A stretch of DNA of 59,930 bases from DAOSXA01 sp964526835 (lineage in GTDB: Bacteria; Zixibacteria; MSB-5A5; GN15; FEB-12), in assembly GCA_964526835.1 (NCBI GenBank), contig CAZGMK010000022.1:1-59930 (forward strand). Direction: 5' to 3'. Below, piece after piece: positions 40,719 to 49,886 of this stretch. Position numbers and translations under genes: made by a program. The notes beneath the pieces are model-generated. The model was given only the letters and a program-made list of their open reading frames with translations. It did no database searches and was not told the DNA's origin. The number at the start of each line of letters is the position of its first letter. The stretch's first letter is position 1.

Positions 40719-42107
40719 ATGAATGTAGTTGAGCATCCTTCAGAGGCCATAAATCCCTCCCTGATCCCGCCGGGCAGCGTCATCTACTGTAGTGGCAATG
40801 CTGCGACACCGCGCGGTCTGCTGCAGCATCTGGCTGTCGACATGTCCATTCAGGATGTCGATATGTACAGCGTCCTTCTGCTTGGCGAGGGCCTTGAGTC
40901 ACTATTCAGCCAGGAGCGCTGCCGGACACTGACTCACCGAGTGATCTTCAATGGCAAGTTGTCGCAAAATGCCGTGAATCAGGGCTGGGCCAAATATCAT
41001 CCACTGCACCTGTCCGAGATTCCGCGCTACCTGCTTCGCGAGGGCGGTCCGGATGTAGCACTGATTTCTGTAGCCGGGCCCGATAAGGGTGGCAATTACA
41101 GCCTGGGCACGACGGTGGAGGGCGTCCTGGCAGCCATTCGCAGTGTCCGTCGTAGAGGCGGAGTAGTCATCGCCGAGCGCAACGCGCGCATGCCGTTTGT
41201 TCTCGGGACCTGTATACCGGAGACCTACATCGACTTTCTCTACGATACCGACTATGAGCTTCCCGCCAGCCCGGTACGCCGACCGGATCAGCGGGCTACG
41301 CGGATCGGCGAGATCATAGCGGCACTCTACGTTCACGATGGCCGAGGCGATGAACCGGGGTCTACCTTGCAGTATGGCATAGGGGAGGTTCCCGAAGCGG
41401 TCACCGATGCGATTCTGCGCAAGGGTGTCAAGGATCTGGCCATCCATACCGAACTCCTGGCCGGCGCAATGATTCGCCTGATAAAGGCCGGGGTGATCTC
41501 CAATCGCTGGAAGCGGGCGATAAACTGCTCGATTTCTTCGATCTTCCTGGCCGAGAGCGGTGAAGACTACGACTGGCTGGGCCTCAACAGCGCGATACAG
41601 AGCCGCCCCTGCGACTACACCAACAGCATTTTTCGCATAGCCGAAATGCCGCGTATGGTGACGGTCAATGGCGCCATGGGGGTCGATCTGCACGGGAACA
41701 TCTGGGCCGACTCGCTGGAGGCCCGCAAAATATACAGCGGCGTCGGCGGCCAATCGGACTTCATCCGCGGGGCGCAGTGGTCGGAACGGGGAGTTGCCAT
41801 CATCGCGCTGAAATCGACCACCGCGAACGGCACTCCCAAGGTCGTCGATCGCTGTCCGGCCGGCATCACCACTACCGCGATCCCGGCCGATCAGGTCATA
41901 ATTGTTACCGAATACGGGGCCTTCGATCCGCGCGGCCTGAGCCTGGGCGAACGGGCGGTCGGCATCGCGCATCTGGCCCATCCGGAACATCGCGATGAGT
42001 TGATGCGGGTGATCCACGATGACCCGGCGTTTCACAAGCCCGATCGAGCCATGTACAAACGTATTCCCGGCTTTACCCCATACGAGCGCGCCATCAGGTT
42101 GCTGTAG
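40719..42107 (+). CDS. Acetyl-CoA hydrolase/4-hydroxybutyrate CoA-transferase family protein
   Basis: A 462-residue family I-type CoA-transferase. The N-terminal half carries INPSLIPPGSVIYCSGNAA and DVALISVAGPDKGGNYSLG. The C-terminal half has LQYGIGEVPEAV, then the catalytic Glu in LAIHTELLAG (E245, by analogy with the HTEMF motif of 4-hydroxybutyrate CoA-transferase) and GVGGQSDFIRGA. It moves CoA between carboxylates such as acetate, butyrate or a hydroxyacid. It stands alone between cysK and the surface lipoprotein. ATG 40719 lacks a good ribosome site. Confidence 0.85.
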   Translation: MNVVEHPSEAINPSLIPPGSVIYCSGNAATPRGLLQHLAVDMSIQDVDMYSVLLLGEGLESLFSQERCRTLTHRVIFNGKLSQNAVNQGWAKYHPLHLSEIPRYLLREGGPDVALISVAGPDKGGNYSLGTTVEGVLAAIRSVRRRGGVVIAERNARMPFVLGTCIPETYIDFLYDTDYELPASPVRRPDQRATRIGEIIAALYVHDGRGDEPGSTLQYGIGEVPEAVTDAILRKGVKDLAIHTELLAGAMIRLIKAGVISNRWKRAINCSISSIFLAESGEDYDWLGLNSAIQSRPCDYTNSIFRIAEMPRMVTVNGAMGVDLHGNIWADSLEARKIYSGVGGQSDFIRGAQWSERGVAIIALKSTTANGTPKVVDRCPAGITTTAIPADQVIIVTEYGAFDPRGLSLGERAVGIAHLAHPEHRDELMRVIHDDPAFHKPDRAMYKRIPGFTPYERAIRLL

Positions 42108-42357
42108 CCCTGTCCCCGGCAACTGCCCGCCGCATGCGATCCTGAGGATTTTTCTCGATTTTACCTTGCGTCCCTGATGGCCGTGCATTAGCATGGTAGT
42201 GAAGAAGTCTGCTTTTGGTTTGAATCACATTTCTACAGCACAAAATCCGGACTGAGATTCAGCTCGGCTGAGGGAGAGGTTTAACAATGTAGCCATAGGC
42301 TGTGAGCTAGTAGCACGAATAGTCATCGATAGCGATAACCCTTGTGAGGAGTAAGCC

Positions 42358-45300
42358 ATGCGAAAAACAGCTATCCTGATGCTACTGCCGATAGTAGCTC
42401 TGCTGTTTGGCAGTTGCAGTGATGAGGACAAGCCGATGTCCACCGCGCCCGGGAATACGGTAGATGAGGGTGCGACGGACAGGGCCGCCATTCCGCCCGG
42501 GAGCACCGTGGAATCGGCGGTACTTAGTGTTTACGTTAGCGAACCCAGTGGGAATAAGGTAATCGTTAGCTGGTGCTGGGATCCGTGGGAGGAGGCCAGC
42601 GTAACATGGGACAATTACCGCGATAGCTGGGTCCCCGACACTGTAGATACGTTTATGGCCGACGGTGTCGGCTGGCGGACGGTTGATGTCGCCTCTATTG
42701 CCCAGGATTGGGTCGATGGTGTCTACCCCAACAACGGCCTGGCTCTTCAGGGCAACTACTGCGACTGGCCGATGATAGGGCTGGCCGCCAAAGAGGGCGG
42801 CCCCGGCCAGATGCCCAGATTGGACATCTGCTACACCGACATGTTCGGTGTCTCCGCCTGCACGACTCTGTTCGCCGAAGACGACAGTTACATCTGGCGG
42901 GCATGGCCTTTCACGAACTTCGGCGATGAACCGACGATGCTGATCGGAGCAACTGATAGTTGCGCCCCCGAGGCAGTGAGCCTTGTCCGCTTCGACCTTG
43001 ATCTCACGCCGCCTGAACCAGCCTCCATCGGTGATTGGGTCTGGTATGATCTGGACTCCAACGGCATACAGGATGAGTCCGAAGGGGGCGTCGAGGGAGT
43101 GGAGGTTAAACTCTACACCTGCTCGGGTCATCTTCAGGGTACGGACACAACCGATGCCGACGGCTATTACCTTTTCGACGAGCTGGAACCTGATCAAGGC
43201 TACTATCTCAGGTTCATCCTGCCCGAGGATCACGTGTTCTCACCAGAGGGAGAAGGCGACGATTCGGCCGCCGACAGCGACGTCAATGCCGACGGACGTA
43301 CGGAGTGTACGCACCTCGACGAGGGTGAAGAGGACATGACCTGGGACTGCGGCATCTACGTCCCGGTTCCGGCCCCGGCCTCCATCGGCGATCGGGTCTG
43401 GTTCGATCTTGACTCCAATGGGATTCAGGACGATGGTGAGCCGGGACTGCAGGGCGTCACGGTGCGCCTGTTCGATTGCAGCGACGATCTGGTCGGGGTT
43501 GATACGACCGACGGAGACGGCTTGTATCTGTTCGACAGTCTGTCGGCCGGCCAGTACTATGTCATGTTCGAGGCGCCGACCGGCTATGAGATATCGCCGC
43601 AGGATCAGGGTGGAGACGACACCGACAGCGATGCGGACCCCGACGGCCGAACCGAATGCACGACTCTGGCGCCGGGCGAGCAGGACATGACCTGGGACTG
43701 CGGGCTGTATCGCCCCGCGCCACCACCCACCTCACTGGGCAACTGGGTCTGGTATGACGGCGACATAAACGGTATACAGAATGAAGGAGAGTTCGGGGTA
43801 TCAGGTGTCGAGGTGAATCTCTACACCTGCGCCGGTGAGTGGGTCGCCCAGACCGTGACCGACGCCGATGGTTTCTACCTCTTCGCTGGACTCGACACCG
43901 GCAGCTACTTCATTGAATTCGTCCTGCCGGACGGCTGGGTCTTCACTCCGCCGGGCGCGACAATGGACGATTCAAAGGACAGCGACGCCGATCCGAATAC
44001 CGGCCGGACGAGCTGCACCAGCCTGATGGCCGGCGAGGACGACATGACCTGGGACGCCGGAATCTACGAAGGCCCGTGTCCGCCATCGGGACTGCTCGGC
44101 GATCGCGTTTGGTTCGATGCCGATCAGGATGGTATTCAGGATGACGGCGAGCCCGGGGTCGGCGGGGTGCAGATCCAGCTTCTCAACTGCAGTGGTGCCC
44201 CGCTGGGCGGCACCTTCACAAACGACGACGGCTACTACTACTTTGATGACCTCCCGCCGGGCGGATACATGGTTCGTTTTGTGCTGCCATGCGGCTATGA
44301 GTTTTCGCCGCGCTTCGTCGGTTCCGACCCCTCGATCGACAGCAATGCCGATCCCGAGACAGGCCTGAGTGAATGTGTTACCCTTCAGCCGTCGGCGAAG
44401 GACTCCACCATCGACGCCGGCATCTATCAGCCGAGTCCCGAGCCTGCCGGGATCGGTGATCGCGTCTGGCTGGACATGGACCACGACGGCATCCAGGATC
44501 CCAACGAGCCGGGATTAGGCGATATTGAGGTCACACTCTATCACTGTGGGGGCGGGGTGGTGGCTTCGACCGTAACTGATGTCTCCGGCCTCTATAGTTT
44601 CATCGACCTGACACCCGGCAACTACCGTCTGGAGTTCGGCCTGCCCGATGGCCACAGCTTCACCGATCGCAACCAGGGCTTCGATGATTCCAGAGACAGC
44701 GATGTCGATCCGGCTACCGGCCTGACCGTATGCACCAACCTGCAGCCGGGCGAGTATGACGATACGTGGGATGCCGGGATTCATCCGGACACCTGTCCGC
44801 CGCCGGTACAGGTCGGCGATCTGGTCTGGAATGATCTGGACCGTGACGGCATTCAAGACCCCGGCGAGCCGGGATTGTCCGGAGTGACTGTTACTCTGTA
44901 TGACTGCGTCGGCGCTCCGCTGCAGACGACAACCACCGCCGCCGACGGGAGCTATCTTTTCAGCGGATTCAATCATGGCAGCTACCAGATCGGGTTCGAA
45001 CCGCCTGACGGCTTCACCTTCAGTCCTCGGCATCAGGGCGGAGACGGCTCGGTCGACAGCGATGTCGATCCGGGCAGTGGCCTGACCGAGTGTATCTACT
45101 TCGGCATCGGTCTGACCGACCTTGATCTCGATGCCGGGCTTCATCAGCTTGATGGCAGCGAGGTAACGATCGGCGACCGGGTCTGGTACGATGCGAATCG
45201 CAACGGCATTCAGGATCACGGCGAGCCGGGCATGTCGATGATTCCTGTAACTCTGTATGAGTGTGACGGATATCCGGCGGCTACGACCTTCACCGACAGC

Positions 45301-45531
45301 AACGGGTACTACCTGTTCGAGAATATCCCTCAGGGACATTACTATGTCGGGATAGACTGTCCGCACGGCTTCACCATCAGCCCACAGGGCGCTGGCGGCA
45401 ATCCGTCCAAAGACAGCGATGTTGATCCGGAGACCGGCAACGGTGAATGTTATTGGTTCGCACCGGGAGTGACTGATCGCAGTTGGGACGCCGGAATACA
45501 CGAGACTTTCGTTTTCCCAGTGATCGAATAG
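42358..45531 (+). CDS. Large surface lipoprotein with DNRLRE-like domain and seven SdrD-B-like repeats
   Basis: A 1057-residue protein, with GAGGAG 7 bp before the ATG. The signal peptide ends in a lipobox (LLFGSC, Cys19). Residues ~40-205 resemble a DNRLRE domain (ESAVLSVYVSEPSGNKVIVS, DVASIAQDWVDG). Seven repeats of about 117-120 residues then begin near 220, 340, 457, 577, 697, 817 and 936. Each has IGDRVWFDLDSNGIQDDGEP, a TDADGYYLF strand and a DSDVDPETG segment, as in SdrD B domains that bind calcium. It is probably an adhesive or stalk protein on the outer surface. A terminator follows at 45562. Confidence 0.9.
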   Translation: MRKTAILMLLPIVALLFGSCSDEDKPMSTAPGNTVDEGATDRAAIPPGSTVESAVLSVYVSEPSGNKVIVSWCWDPWEEASVTWDNYRDSWVPDTVDTFMADGVGWRTVDVASIAQDWVDGVYPNNGLALQGNYCDWPMIGLAAKEGGPGQMPRLDICYTDMFGVSACTTLFAEDDSYIWRAWPFTNFGDEPTMLIGATDSCAPEAVSLVRFDLDLTPPEPASIGDWVWYDLDSNGIQDESEGGVEGVEVKLYTCSGHLQGTDTTDADGYYLFDELEPDQGYYLRFILPEDHVFSPEGEGDDSAADSDVNADGRTECTHLDEGEEDMTWDCGIYVPVPAPASIGDRVWFDLDSNGIQDDGEPGLQGVTVRLFDCSDDLVGVDTTDGDGLYLFDSLSAGQYYVMFEAPTGYEISPQDQGGDDTDSDADPDGRTECTTLAPGEQDMTWDCGLYRPAPPPTSLGNWVWYDGDINGIQNEGEFGVSGVEVNLYTCAGEWVAQTVTDADGFYLFAGLDTGSYFIEFVLPDGWVFTPPGATMDDSKDSDADPNTGRTSCTSLMAGEDDMTWDAGIYEGPCPPSGLLGDRVWFDADQDGIQDDGEPGVGGVQIQLLNCSGAPLGGTFTNDDGYYYFDDLPPGGYMVRFVLPCGYEFSPRFVGSDPSIDSNADPETGLSECVTLQPSAKDSTIDAGIYQPSPEPAGIGDRVWLDMDHDGIQDPNEPGLGDIEVTLYHCGGGVVASTVTDVSGLYSFIDLTPGNYRLEFGLPDGHSFTDRNQGFDDSRDSDVDPATGLTVCTNLQPGEYDDTWDAGIHPDTCPPPVQVGDLVWNDLDRDGIQDPGEPGLSGVTVTLYDCVGAPLQTTTTAADGSYLFSGFNHGSYQIGFEPPDGFTFSPRHQGGDGSVDSDVDPGSGLTECIYFGIGLTDLDLDAGLHQLDGSEVTIGDRVWYDANRNGIQDHGEPGMSMIPVTLYECDGYPAATTFTDSNGYYLFENIPQGHYYVGIDCPHGFTISPQGAGGNPSKDSDVDPETGNGECYWFAPGVTDRSWDAGIHETFVFPVIE

Positions 45532-45561
45532 CCCGGCAAATCTGAAGTATCCTGACTTGTG

Positions 45562-45600
45562 AACCCCGCTGCGGCCTGATGCCGGGCGGGGTTGTTCTTT
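45562..45600 (+). terminator. Intrinsic terminator after the surface lipoprotein
   Basis: AACCCCGC and GCGGGGTT enclose an inner TGCGGC/TGCCGG region, followed by GTTCTTT. It lies 31 bp after the stop. Confidence 0.65.
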
Positions 45601-45638
45601 GCTCCGGCCTATCCGGTGTTGTTGTAGCCCAAAACCGC

Positions 45639-45668
45639 TTGACAAGGGGCCGGGTGGTACATTATATA
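45639..45668 (+). promoter_or_regulatory. Sigma70-type promoter for qmoAB
   Basis: TTGACA at 45639-45644, an 18-bp spacer, then TATATA at 45663-45668. It is the best promoter match before qmoA and lies just after the preceding terminator. Confidence 0.6.
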
Positions 45669-45873
45669 GCCCCGTCGATTGTTACTATTTTCACAATCTG
45701 ATTGATTGTGATGGCGAGCTGAAGCCCCCGGGCGGCTATGCTGCGAAGGGCACTAAGGTCAAGTCGGACAATATGTTTTGGGCGAGACCAAAGATCGGAC
45801 CGAAACCTTCCATAATGGCCCGCATGAAGGACCGGAAAACACAGGCGAGTAGGATATACACAAGGAGTAGAGT

Positions 45874-47148
45874 ATGGCTCTGATCGATCCGGTACCCGAT
45901 AAGATCAAAGCCGATACCCTCGTGGTCGGCGGCGGGATTGCCGGGATGACTACTGCCATCGAATCCGCTGAAGTTAACAGAGACGTGGTGCTGATCGAAA
46001 AACAGCCCAGCATTGGCGGACGCGTGGCGGCTTCATTCCAGTATTTCCCCAAACTCTGCCCGCCCACTTGCGGTATCGAGATCAACCTTAAGCGTATCAG
46101 AGTTAACCCGCATATTCGCGTTCTGACCCTGACCGAGATTCAGGATGTCAGCGGAGAACCGGGTAATTTCCAGGTTACGCTCAGAATCAGCCCGCGCTTT
46201 GTCAACGATCGCTGCACCTGCTGCAGTGAGTGTGAGAAGGCCATTGATCTGGAGCGGGACAACGACTTCAACTTCGGCCTGAACAAGACCAAGGCCATCT
46301 ATCTGCCGCACCTGATGGCCTATCCGATGCGCTATGTCGTCGATCCCGAATTCGCCGGCGATCCGCAGATGAAGAAAGCGGTCGAGGCTTGCGAGTACGG
46401 CGCCATCGAGCTGGATATGCAGCCTCAGACGGTAACGGTTGAATGCAAGGCAATCGTCTGGGCGACGGGATGGAAACCATACGACGCCACCAGGATCGAT
46501 AATCTTGGTTACGGCCGCATCAAGAATGTCATTACTAATGTGATTATGGAACGCCTTGCGGCCCAGAGTGGCCCGACCGACGGCAAGATTCAGAGGCCGT
46601 CCGACGGCGCGGAGCCCAAGAAGATAGGTTTTGTCCAGTGCGCCGGCAGTCGTGACGAAAACCATCTGCCATACTGCTCGGGCATTTGCTGTATGGCCTC
46701 GATGAAACAGGCTACCTATGTCCGCGAGCAGTATCCGGATGCCGAGATTCACATTTTCTACATTGATGTTCGTTCGCCGGGACGATGGGAGGACTTTTAC
46801 ATCGCTCGTCAGGATGACGAGAAGATCCATTTCCATCGCGGCAAGGTCGCTCGGATAACTGAGGGTGAGAATGGGAATGTAATCCTCGAGGCCGAGAACA
46901 CTCTCACGGGAGAGATGACCAGGACGGAATGTGATATGGCCGTGCTGGCGACTGGCATGGTGCCGAACAACGTCGACAGCCCACCCCCGTTGAACAGCGA
47001 GCTCGACGAGTGGGGGTTCTTCTCACCGGCCAACGACAATGGCGTGATCGGGGCCGGCGTTACCTGCCGCCCGGTCGATGTCAGTTCTTCGGTTCAGGAA
47101 GCCACCGGCGCCGCCCTGCGGGCCATAACCGTCGCGTCAAGGAGGTAA
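45874..47148 (+). CDS. qmoA: QmoA: HdrA-like flavoprotein of the quinone-interacting oxidoreductase
   Basis: A protein of 424 residues with AAGGAG 7 bp before the ATG. The FAD motif is TLVVGGGIAGMTTAIES (about 15-31). FPKLCPPTCGIEINLKRI (about 58-75) and NDRCTCCSECEKAID (~110-124) hold the Cys motifs, and FVQCAGSRDENHLPYCSGIC is the HdrA family core. QmoA and QmoB link the menaquinone pool to APS reductase in sulfate reducers. No aprAB or qmoC is in the window. qmoB follows by 3 bp. Confidence 0.9.
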   Translation: MALIDPVPDKIKADTLVVGGGIAGMTTAIESAEVNRDVVLIEKQPSIGGRVAASFQYFPKLCPPTCGIEINLKRIRVNPHIRVLTLTEIQDVSGEPGNFQVTLRISPRFVNDRCTCCSECEKAIDLERDNDFNFGLNKTKAIYLPHLMAYPMRYVVDPEFAGDPQMKKAVEACEYGAIELDMQPQTVTVECKAIVWATGWKPYDATRIDNLGYGRIKNVITNVIMERLAAQSGPTDGKIQRPSDGAEPKKIGFVQCAGSRDENHLPYCSGICCMASMKQATYVREQYPDAEIHIFYIDVRSPGRWEDFYIARQDDEKIHFHRGKVARITEGENGNVILEAENTLTGEMTRTECDMAVLATGMVPNNVDSPPPLNSELDEWGFFSPANDNGVIGAGVTCRPVDVSSSVQEATGAALRAITVASRR

Positions 47149-47151
47149 GCC

Positions 47152-49413
47152 ATGGCTGATCCGAAAGTTGGTTGTTTTATCTGCAAGGGATGTGACATCG
47201 CCAAGTCCATGGATGTCGACAAGCTTGTCGAAGTCGCCACGAAGGAGGGCGGCGCCGTAATCGCGAAATCCCACGAGACCCTCTGCTCCAGGGAGGGCCT
47301 CGAATTCATAAAGAACGAAATCGCCTCCGAGGGCCTGAATCGGGTGGTCGTGGCGGCGTGTTCCCAGCGGGTTTTCCCCGAGCTGTTCAGCTTCGGCCCG
47401 GAGGTCCACACCGACCGCACTAACCTGCGCGAGCAGGTCGCCTGGTGCCACGAGCCGAACGACGAAGACACCCAGATGCTCGCCGAAGACTGTATCCGTA
47501 TGGGGTGCGCCAAGGTCAAGGCCAGCGAGCCGGCCGAACCGCACATCGAGGAGACGAGCAAGGACATCCTCGTGATTGGCGGCGGCATGACAGGTATGCG
47601 ATCGGCGCTTTCTGCGGCCGATGCCGGCTACAAAGTCCAACTGGTTGAGAAGGAAGACAAGTTGGGCGGCTGGGCGGCCCGGTACGCCAAGGTGTTTCCG
47701 AAAGCCCCGCCGTATCAGGAGCTTCAGGATCCCGGTGTCGATACGCTGGCTGAGAAGGTTCGTACGCACGACAATATCACCGTTCATCTTTCGTCTCATG
47801 TCAAGAAGACCGACGGTCAGCCGGGGCAGTTCGATGTTACCATTGAGGGCGACAGTGGCAAGACGTCGACCCGGGTTGGCGCTATCATCCTCGCCTCAGG
47901 ATGGAGACCCTACGACGCCACTAAGCTGGGTCACCTCGGTTATGGCGTCTCCGACGACGTGATAACCAATGTCCAGGTGGAGGAGATGATGAAGAACGGC
48001 GGTATCAAGAAGCCGTCGGACGGTCAGGCGCCCAGGAGTGTCTGCTTCATCCAGTGCGCCGGATCCCGCGATCAGGACCATTTGCCGTATTGCAGTGCGG
48101 TCTGCTGTCGGGTTTCCCTTAAGCAGGCCATGTATGTACGCGACCAGTATCCTGACACGAAGGTATACATCATTTATAAGGACATCCGCTCCCCGGGCCA
48201 GTACGAGTTGTTCTATGCCCATGCGCAGAACGACGATGGCATCTTCCTGACCAAGGGTGAAATTGCGGGGGTCAACAAAGTTGACGGTGGTCTGACAATC
48301 GATGTCACCGACACGCTCCTGGGCGAGGATATTCAGTTCGATGCCGACATGGTGGTTCTGGCCACAGGTATGGTGCCGACCACCAAGGTCAAGGGTGCCA
48401 TGGGATATCTCGACCTGATCGGCGAGGTCCTCGATGAGGAAGAGGGTGATTCGGGTGGTTCGGACGAAGACGACGACGGCAAGAAAGCCGCGATGTCGGC
48501 GGAGCCGGGCGCCAGGATCATCAATTTGACCTACCGTCAGGGCACCGATCTGCCGACGCTCAAGTACGGTTTCCCTGATTCACACTTCATTTGTTTCCCC
48601 TACGAGACTCGTCGTACCGGTGTCTACGCCGCCGGCCCGGTCCGATCTCCCATGGACCTGGCGACTTCAGCGATCGACGCCGACGGCGCAGCGCTCAAGG
48701 CGATTCAGGCAGTCGAATCGGTAGCGGTCGGTCAGGCTGTCCATCCACGTTCGGGCGACCTCAGTTTTCCGGACTTCTTCCTTCAACGCTGCACACAGTG
48801 CAAACGCTGCACCGAGGAGTGTCCGTTCGGGACGCTCGACGAGGACGACAAGGGTACGCCGCAGCCGAACCCGTTCCGTTGCCGTCGCTGCGGCATCTGC
48901 ATGGGAGCCTGTCCGGAGCGAATCATCTCGTTTAAGAACTACAGCGTCAACATGATGTCGCAGATGATCAAATCGATCGAGATCCCCGACGAGTTTGAGG
49001 AGAAGCCTCGAATTCTGGCCTTTGTCTGCGAAAACGACGCCCTGCCGTCGGTCGACATGGTTGGCCTGATGCGCAAGAAGTACAACTCGATGATACGCAT
49101 CATCCCGCTTCGTTGCCTGGGTTCGATGAACGCCATCTGGGTCGGGGATGCTCTCGCGCGCGGGTTCGACGGTGTCCTGCTCATCGGCTGCAAGAAGGGC
49201 GAAGACTATCAATGTCACTTCGTTCGCGGCTCGGAGCTTGCCAGCTACCGCATGGACAATGTCCGTGAGAAGCTGAAGCAATTGGTGCTGGAGGAAGAGC
49301 GAGTGGAGATGCATGAGCTGGCCATCACCGACTACTACAAGATTCCGAAAATCTTCGACGACTTCCTGGAGACGATCGAGGGTGTCGGATTCAATCCCTA
49401 CAAAGGCATGTAG
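47152..49413 (+). CDS. qmoB: QmoB: HdrA-MvhD fusion flavoprotein
   Basis: A protein of 753 residues with AAGGAGG 5 bp before the ATG. The N-terminal part has GCFICKGCDIAKSMDVDKL and VVAACSQRVFPELF. The FAD motif is LVIGGGMTGMRSALSAADAG (~140). FIQCAGSRDQDHLPYCSAVC is the HdrA core, and two ferredoxins CTQCKRCTEECP and CRRCGICMGACP lie near 546-590. The end is MvhD-like (FVCENDALPSVDMVG, IIPLRCLGSMNAIWV, IGCKKGEDYQCHF). An acidic Ser/Gly insert (DEEEGDSGGSDEDDDG, about 427-442) is unusual. A strong terminator follows, so qmoAB is a two-gene operon without qmoC. Confidence 0.9.
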   Translation: MADPKVGCFICKGCDIAKSMDVDKLVEVATKEGGAVIAKSHETLCSREGLEFIKNEIASEGLNRVVVAACSQRVFPELFSFGPEVHTDRTNLREQVAWCHEPNDEDTQMLAEDCIRMGCAKVKASEPAEPHIEETSKDILVIGGGMTGMRSALSAADAGYKVQLVEKEDKLGGWAARYAKVFPKAPPYQELQDPGVDTLAEKVRTHDNITVHLSSHVKKTDGQPGQFDVTIEGDSGKTSTRVGAIILASGWRPYDATKLGHLGYGVSDDVITNVQVEEMMKNGGIKKPSDGQAPRSVCFIQCAGSRDQDHLPYCSAVCCRVSLKQAMYVRDQYPDTKVYIIYKDIRSPGQYELFYAHAQNDDGIFLTKGEIAGVNKVDGGLTIDVTDTLLGEDIQFDADMVVLATGMVPTTKVKGAMGYLDLIGEVLDEEEGDSGGSDEDDDGKKAAMSAEPGARIINLTYRQGTDLPTLKYGFPDSHFICFPYETRRTGVYAAGPVRSPMDLATSAIDADGAALKAIQAVESVAVGQAVHPRSGDLSFPDFFLQRCTQCKRCTEECPFGTLDEDDKGTPQPNPFRCRRCGICMGACPERIISFKNYSVNMMSQMIKSIEIPDEFEEKPRILAFVCENDALPSVDMVGLMRKKYNSMIRIIPLRCLGSMNAIWVGDALARGFDGVLLIGCKKGEDYQCHFVRGSELASYRMDNVREKLKQLVLEEERVEMHELAITDYYKIPKIFDDFLETIEGVGFNPYKGM

Positions 49414-49434
49414 GAAATCTTTTCCGCAGTCGAT

Positions 49435-49474
49435 AAGGGAAGAGCCCCCTGAATTCAGGGGGCTCTTCCCTTTT
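49435..49474 (+). terminator. Strong intrinsic terminator after qmoAB
   Basis: A perfect inverted repeat, AAGGGAAGAGCCCCCTGAA / TTCAGGGGGCTCTTCCCTT, with T at the end. It lies 21 bp after the qmoB stop and separates qmoAB from the dsr operon. Confidence 0.9.
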
Positions 49475-49690
49475 CAGGCTGTTTGGGCGGTACGGTTGCA
49501 TTCTGGAAGATGGCTCAATCTTTTGCTTACATGAATCTAGATGAAAACGAATTGCAATTTCATCGATTTGTTCTCACAATCCCCTAAGGCATTGATTTTG
49601 TGCGTCTTGCGCCGACCGTCGAGGAGCCCGGAACAGCCGGTTCGCGAATTGGCATCTGTAATAGATAATGAAATTTTTCACATTTTCCGC

Positions 49691-49719
49691 TTGACGAGAG
49701 GCCGGTTGCGGGCTTTAAT
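49691..49719 (+). promoter_or_regulatory. Sigma70-type promoter for the dsr operon
   Basis: TTGACG at 49691-49696, a 17-bp spacer, then TTTAAT at 49714-49719. It is about 165 bp before the dsrA ATG. Confidence 0.55.
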
Positions 49720-49886
49720 AACTGCTTGATGCGGCCATGTATTCCGCTGCCGTAGATACGAGACAAAGCGGGTAGCATTTATCTCGATATGGCACCTTTG
49801 TTTTGCGGAGGCCGCGATTGGTAAAGGCATAGAGAAGTCTATTAGAAGTCACACATATTCAGCATTTTGTGAGTTAAGGAGTTACA

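Larger units (their letters stand above)
45532..45873. other. Intergenic region with terminator and qmoAB promoter
   Basis: It holds the terminator at 45562-45600 and the promoter at 45639-45668, then a leader of about 200 nt to qmoA. A 94-codon frame over 45599-45883 lacks coding character. Confidence 0.5.
49414..49886. other. Intergenic region between qmoAB and dsrA
   Basis: These 473 bp contain the qmoAB terminator (49435-49474) and a promoter (49691-49719). The AT-rich sequence between them may carry upstream regulator sites, but none was recognised. The leader of about 160 nt before dsrA shows no known riboswitch. Confidence 0.5.

Noticed and set aside
40719..42107. Loss of the catalytic Glu in the CoA-transferase (GAMGVDL segment)
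   Set aside because: That segment is not the active site; the catalytic Glu is present in IHTELLAG.
40902..45645. Reverse frames of 430 and 376 codons opposite the CoA-transferase and the surface lipoprotein
   Set aside because: No motifs, no ribosome site, and the forward frames have clear domains; the second merely mirrors the seven-repeat structure.
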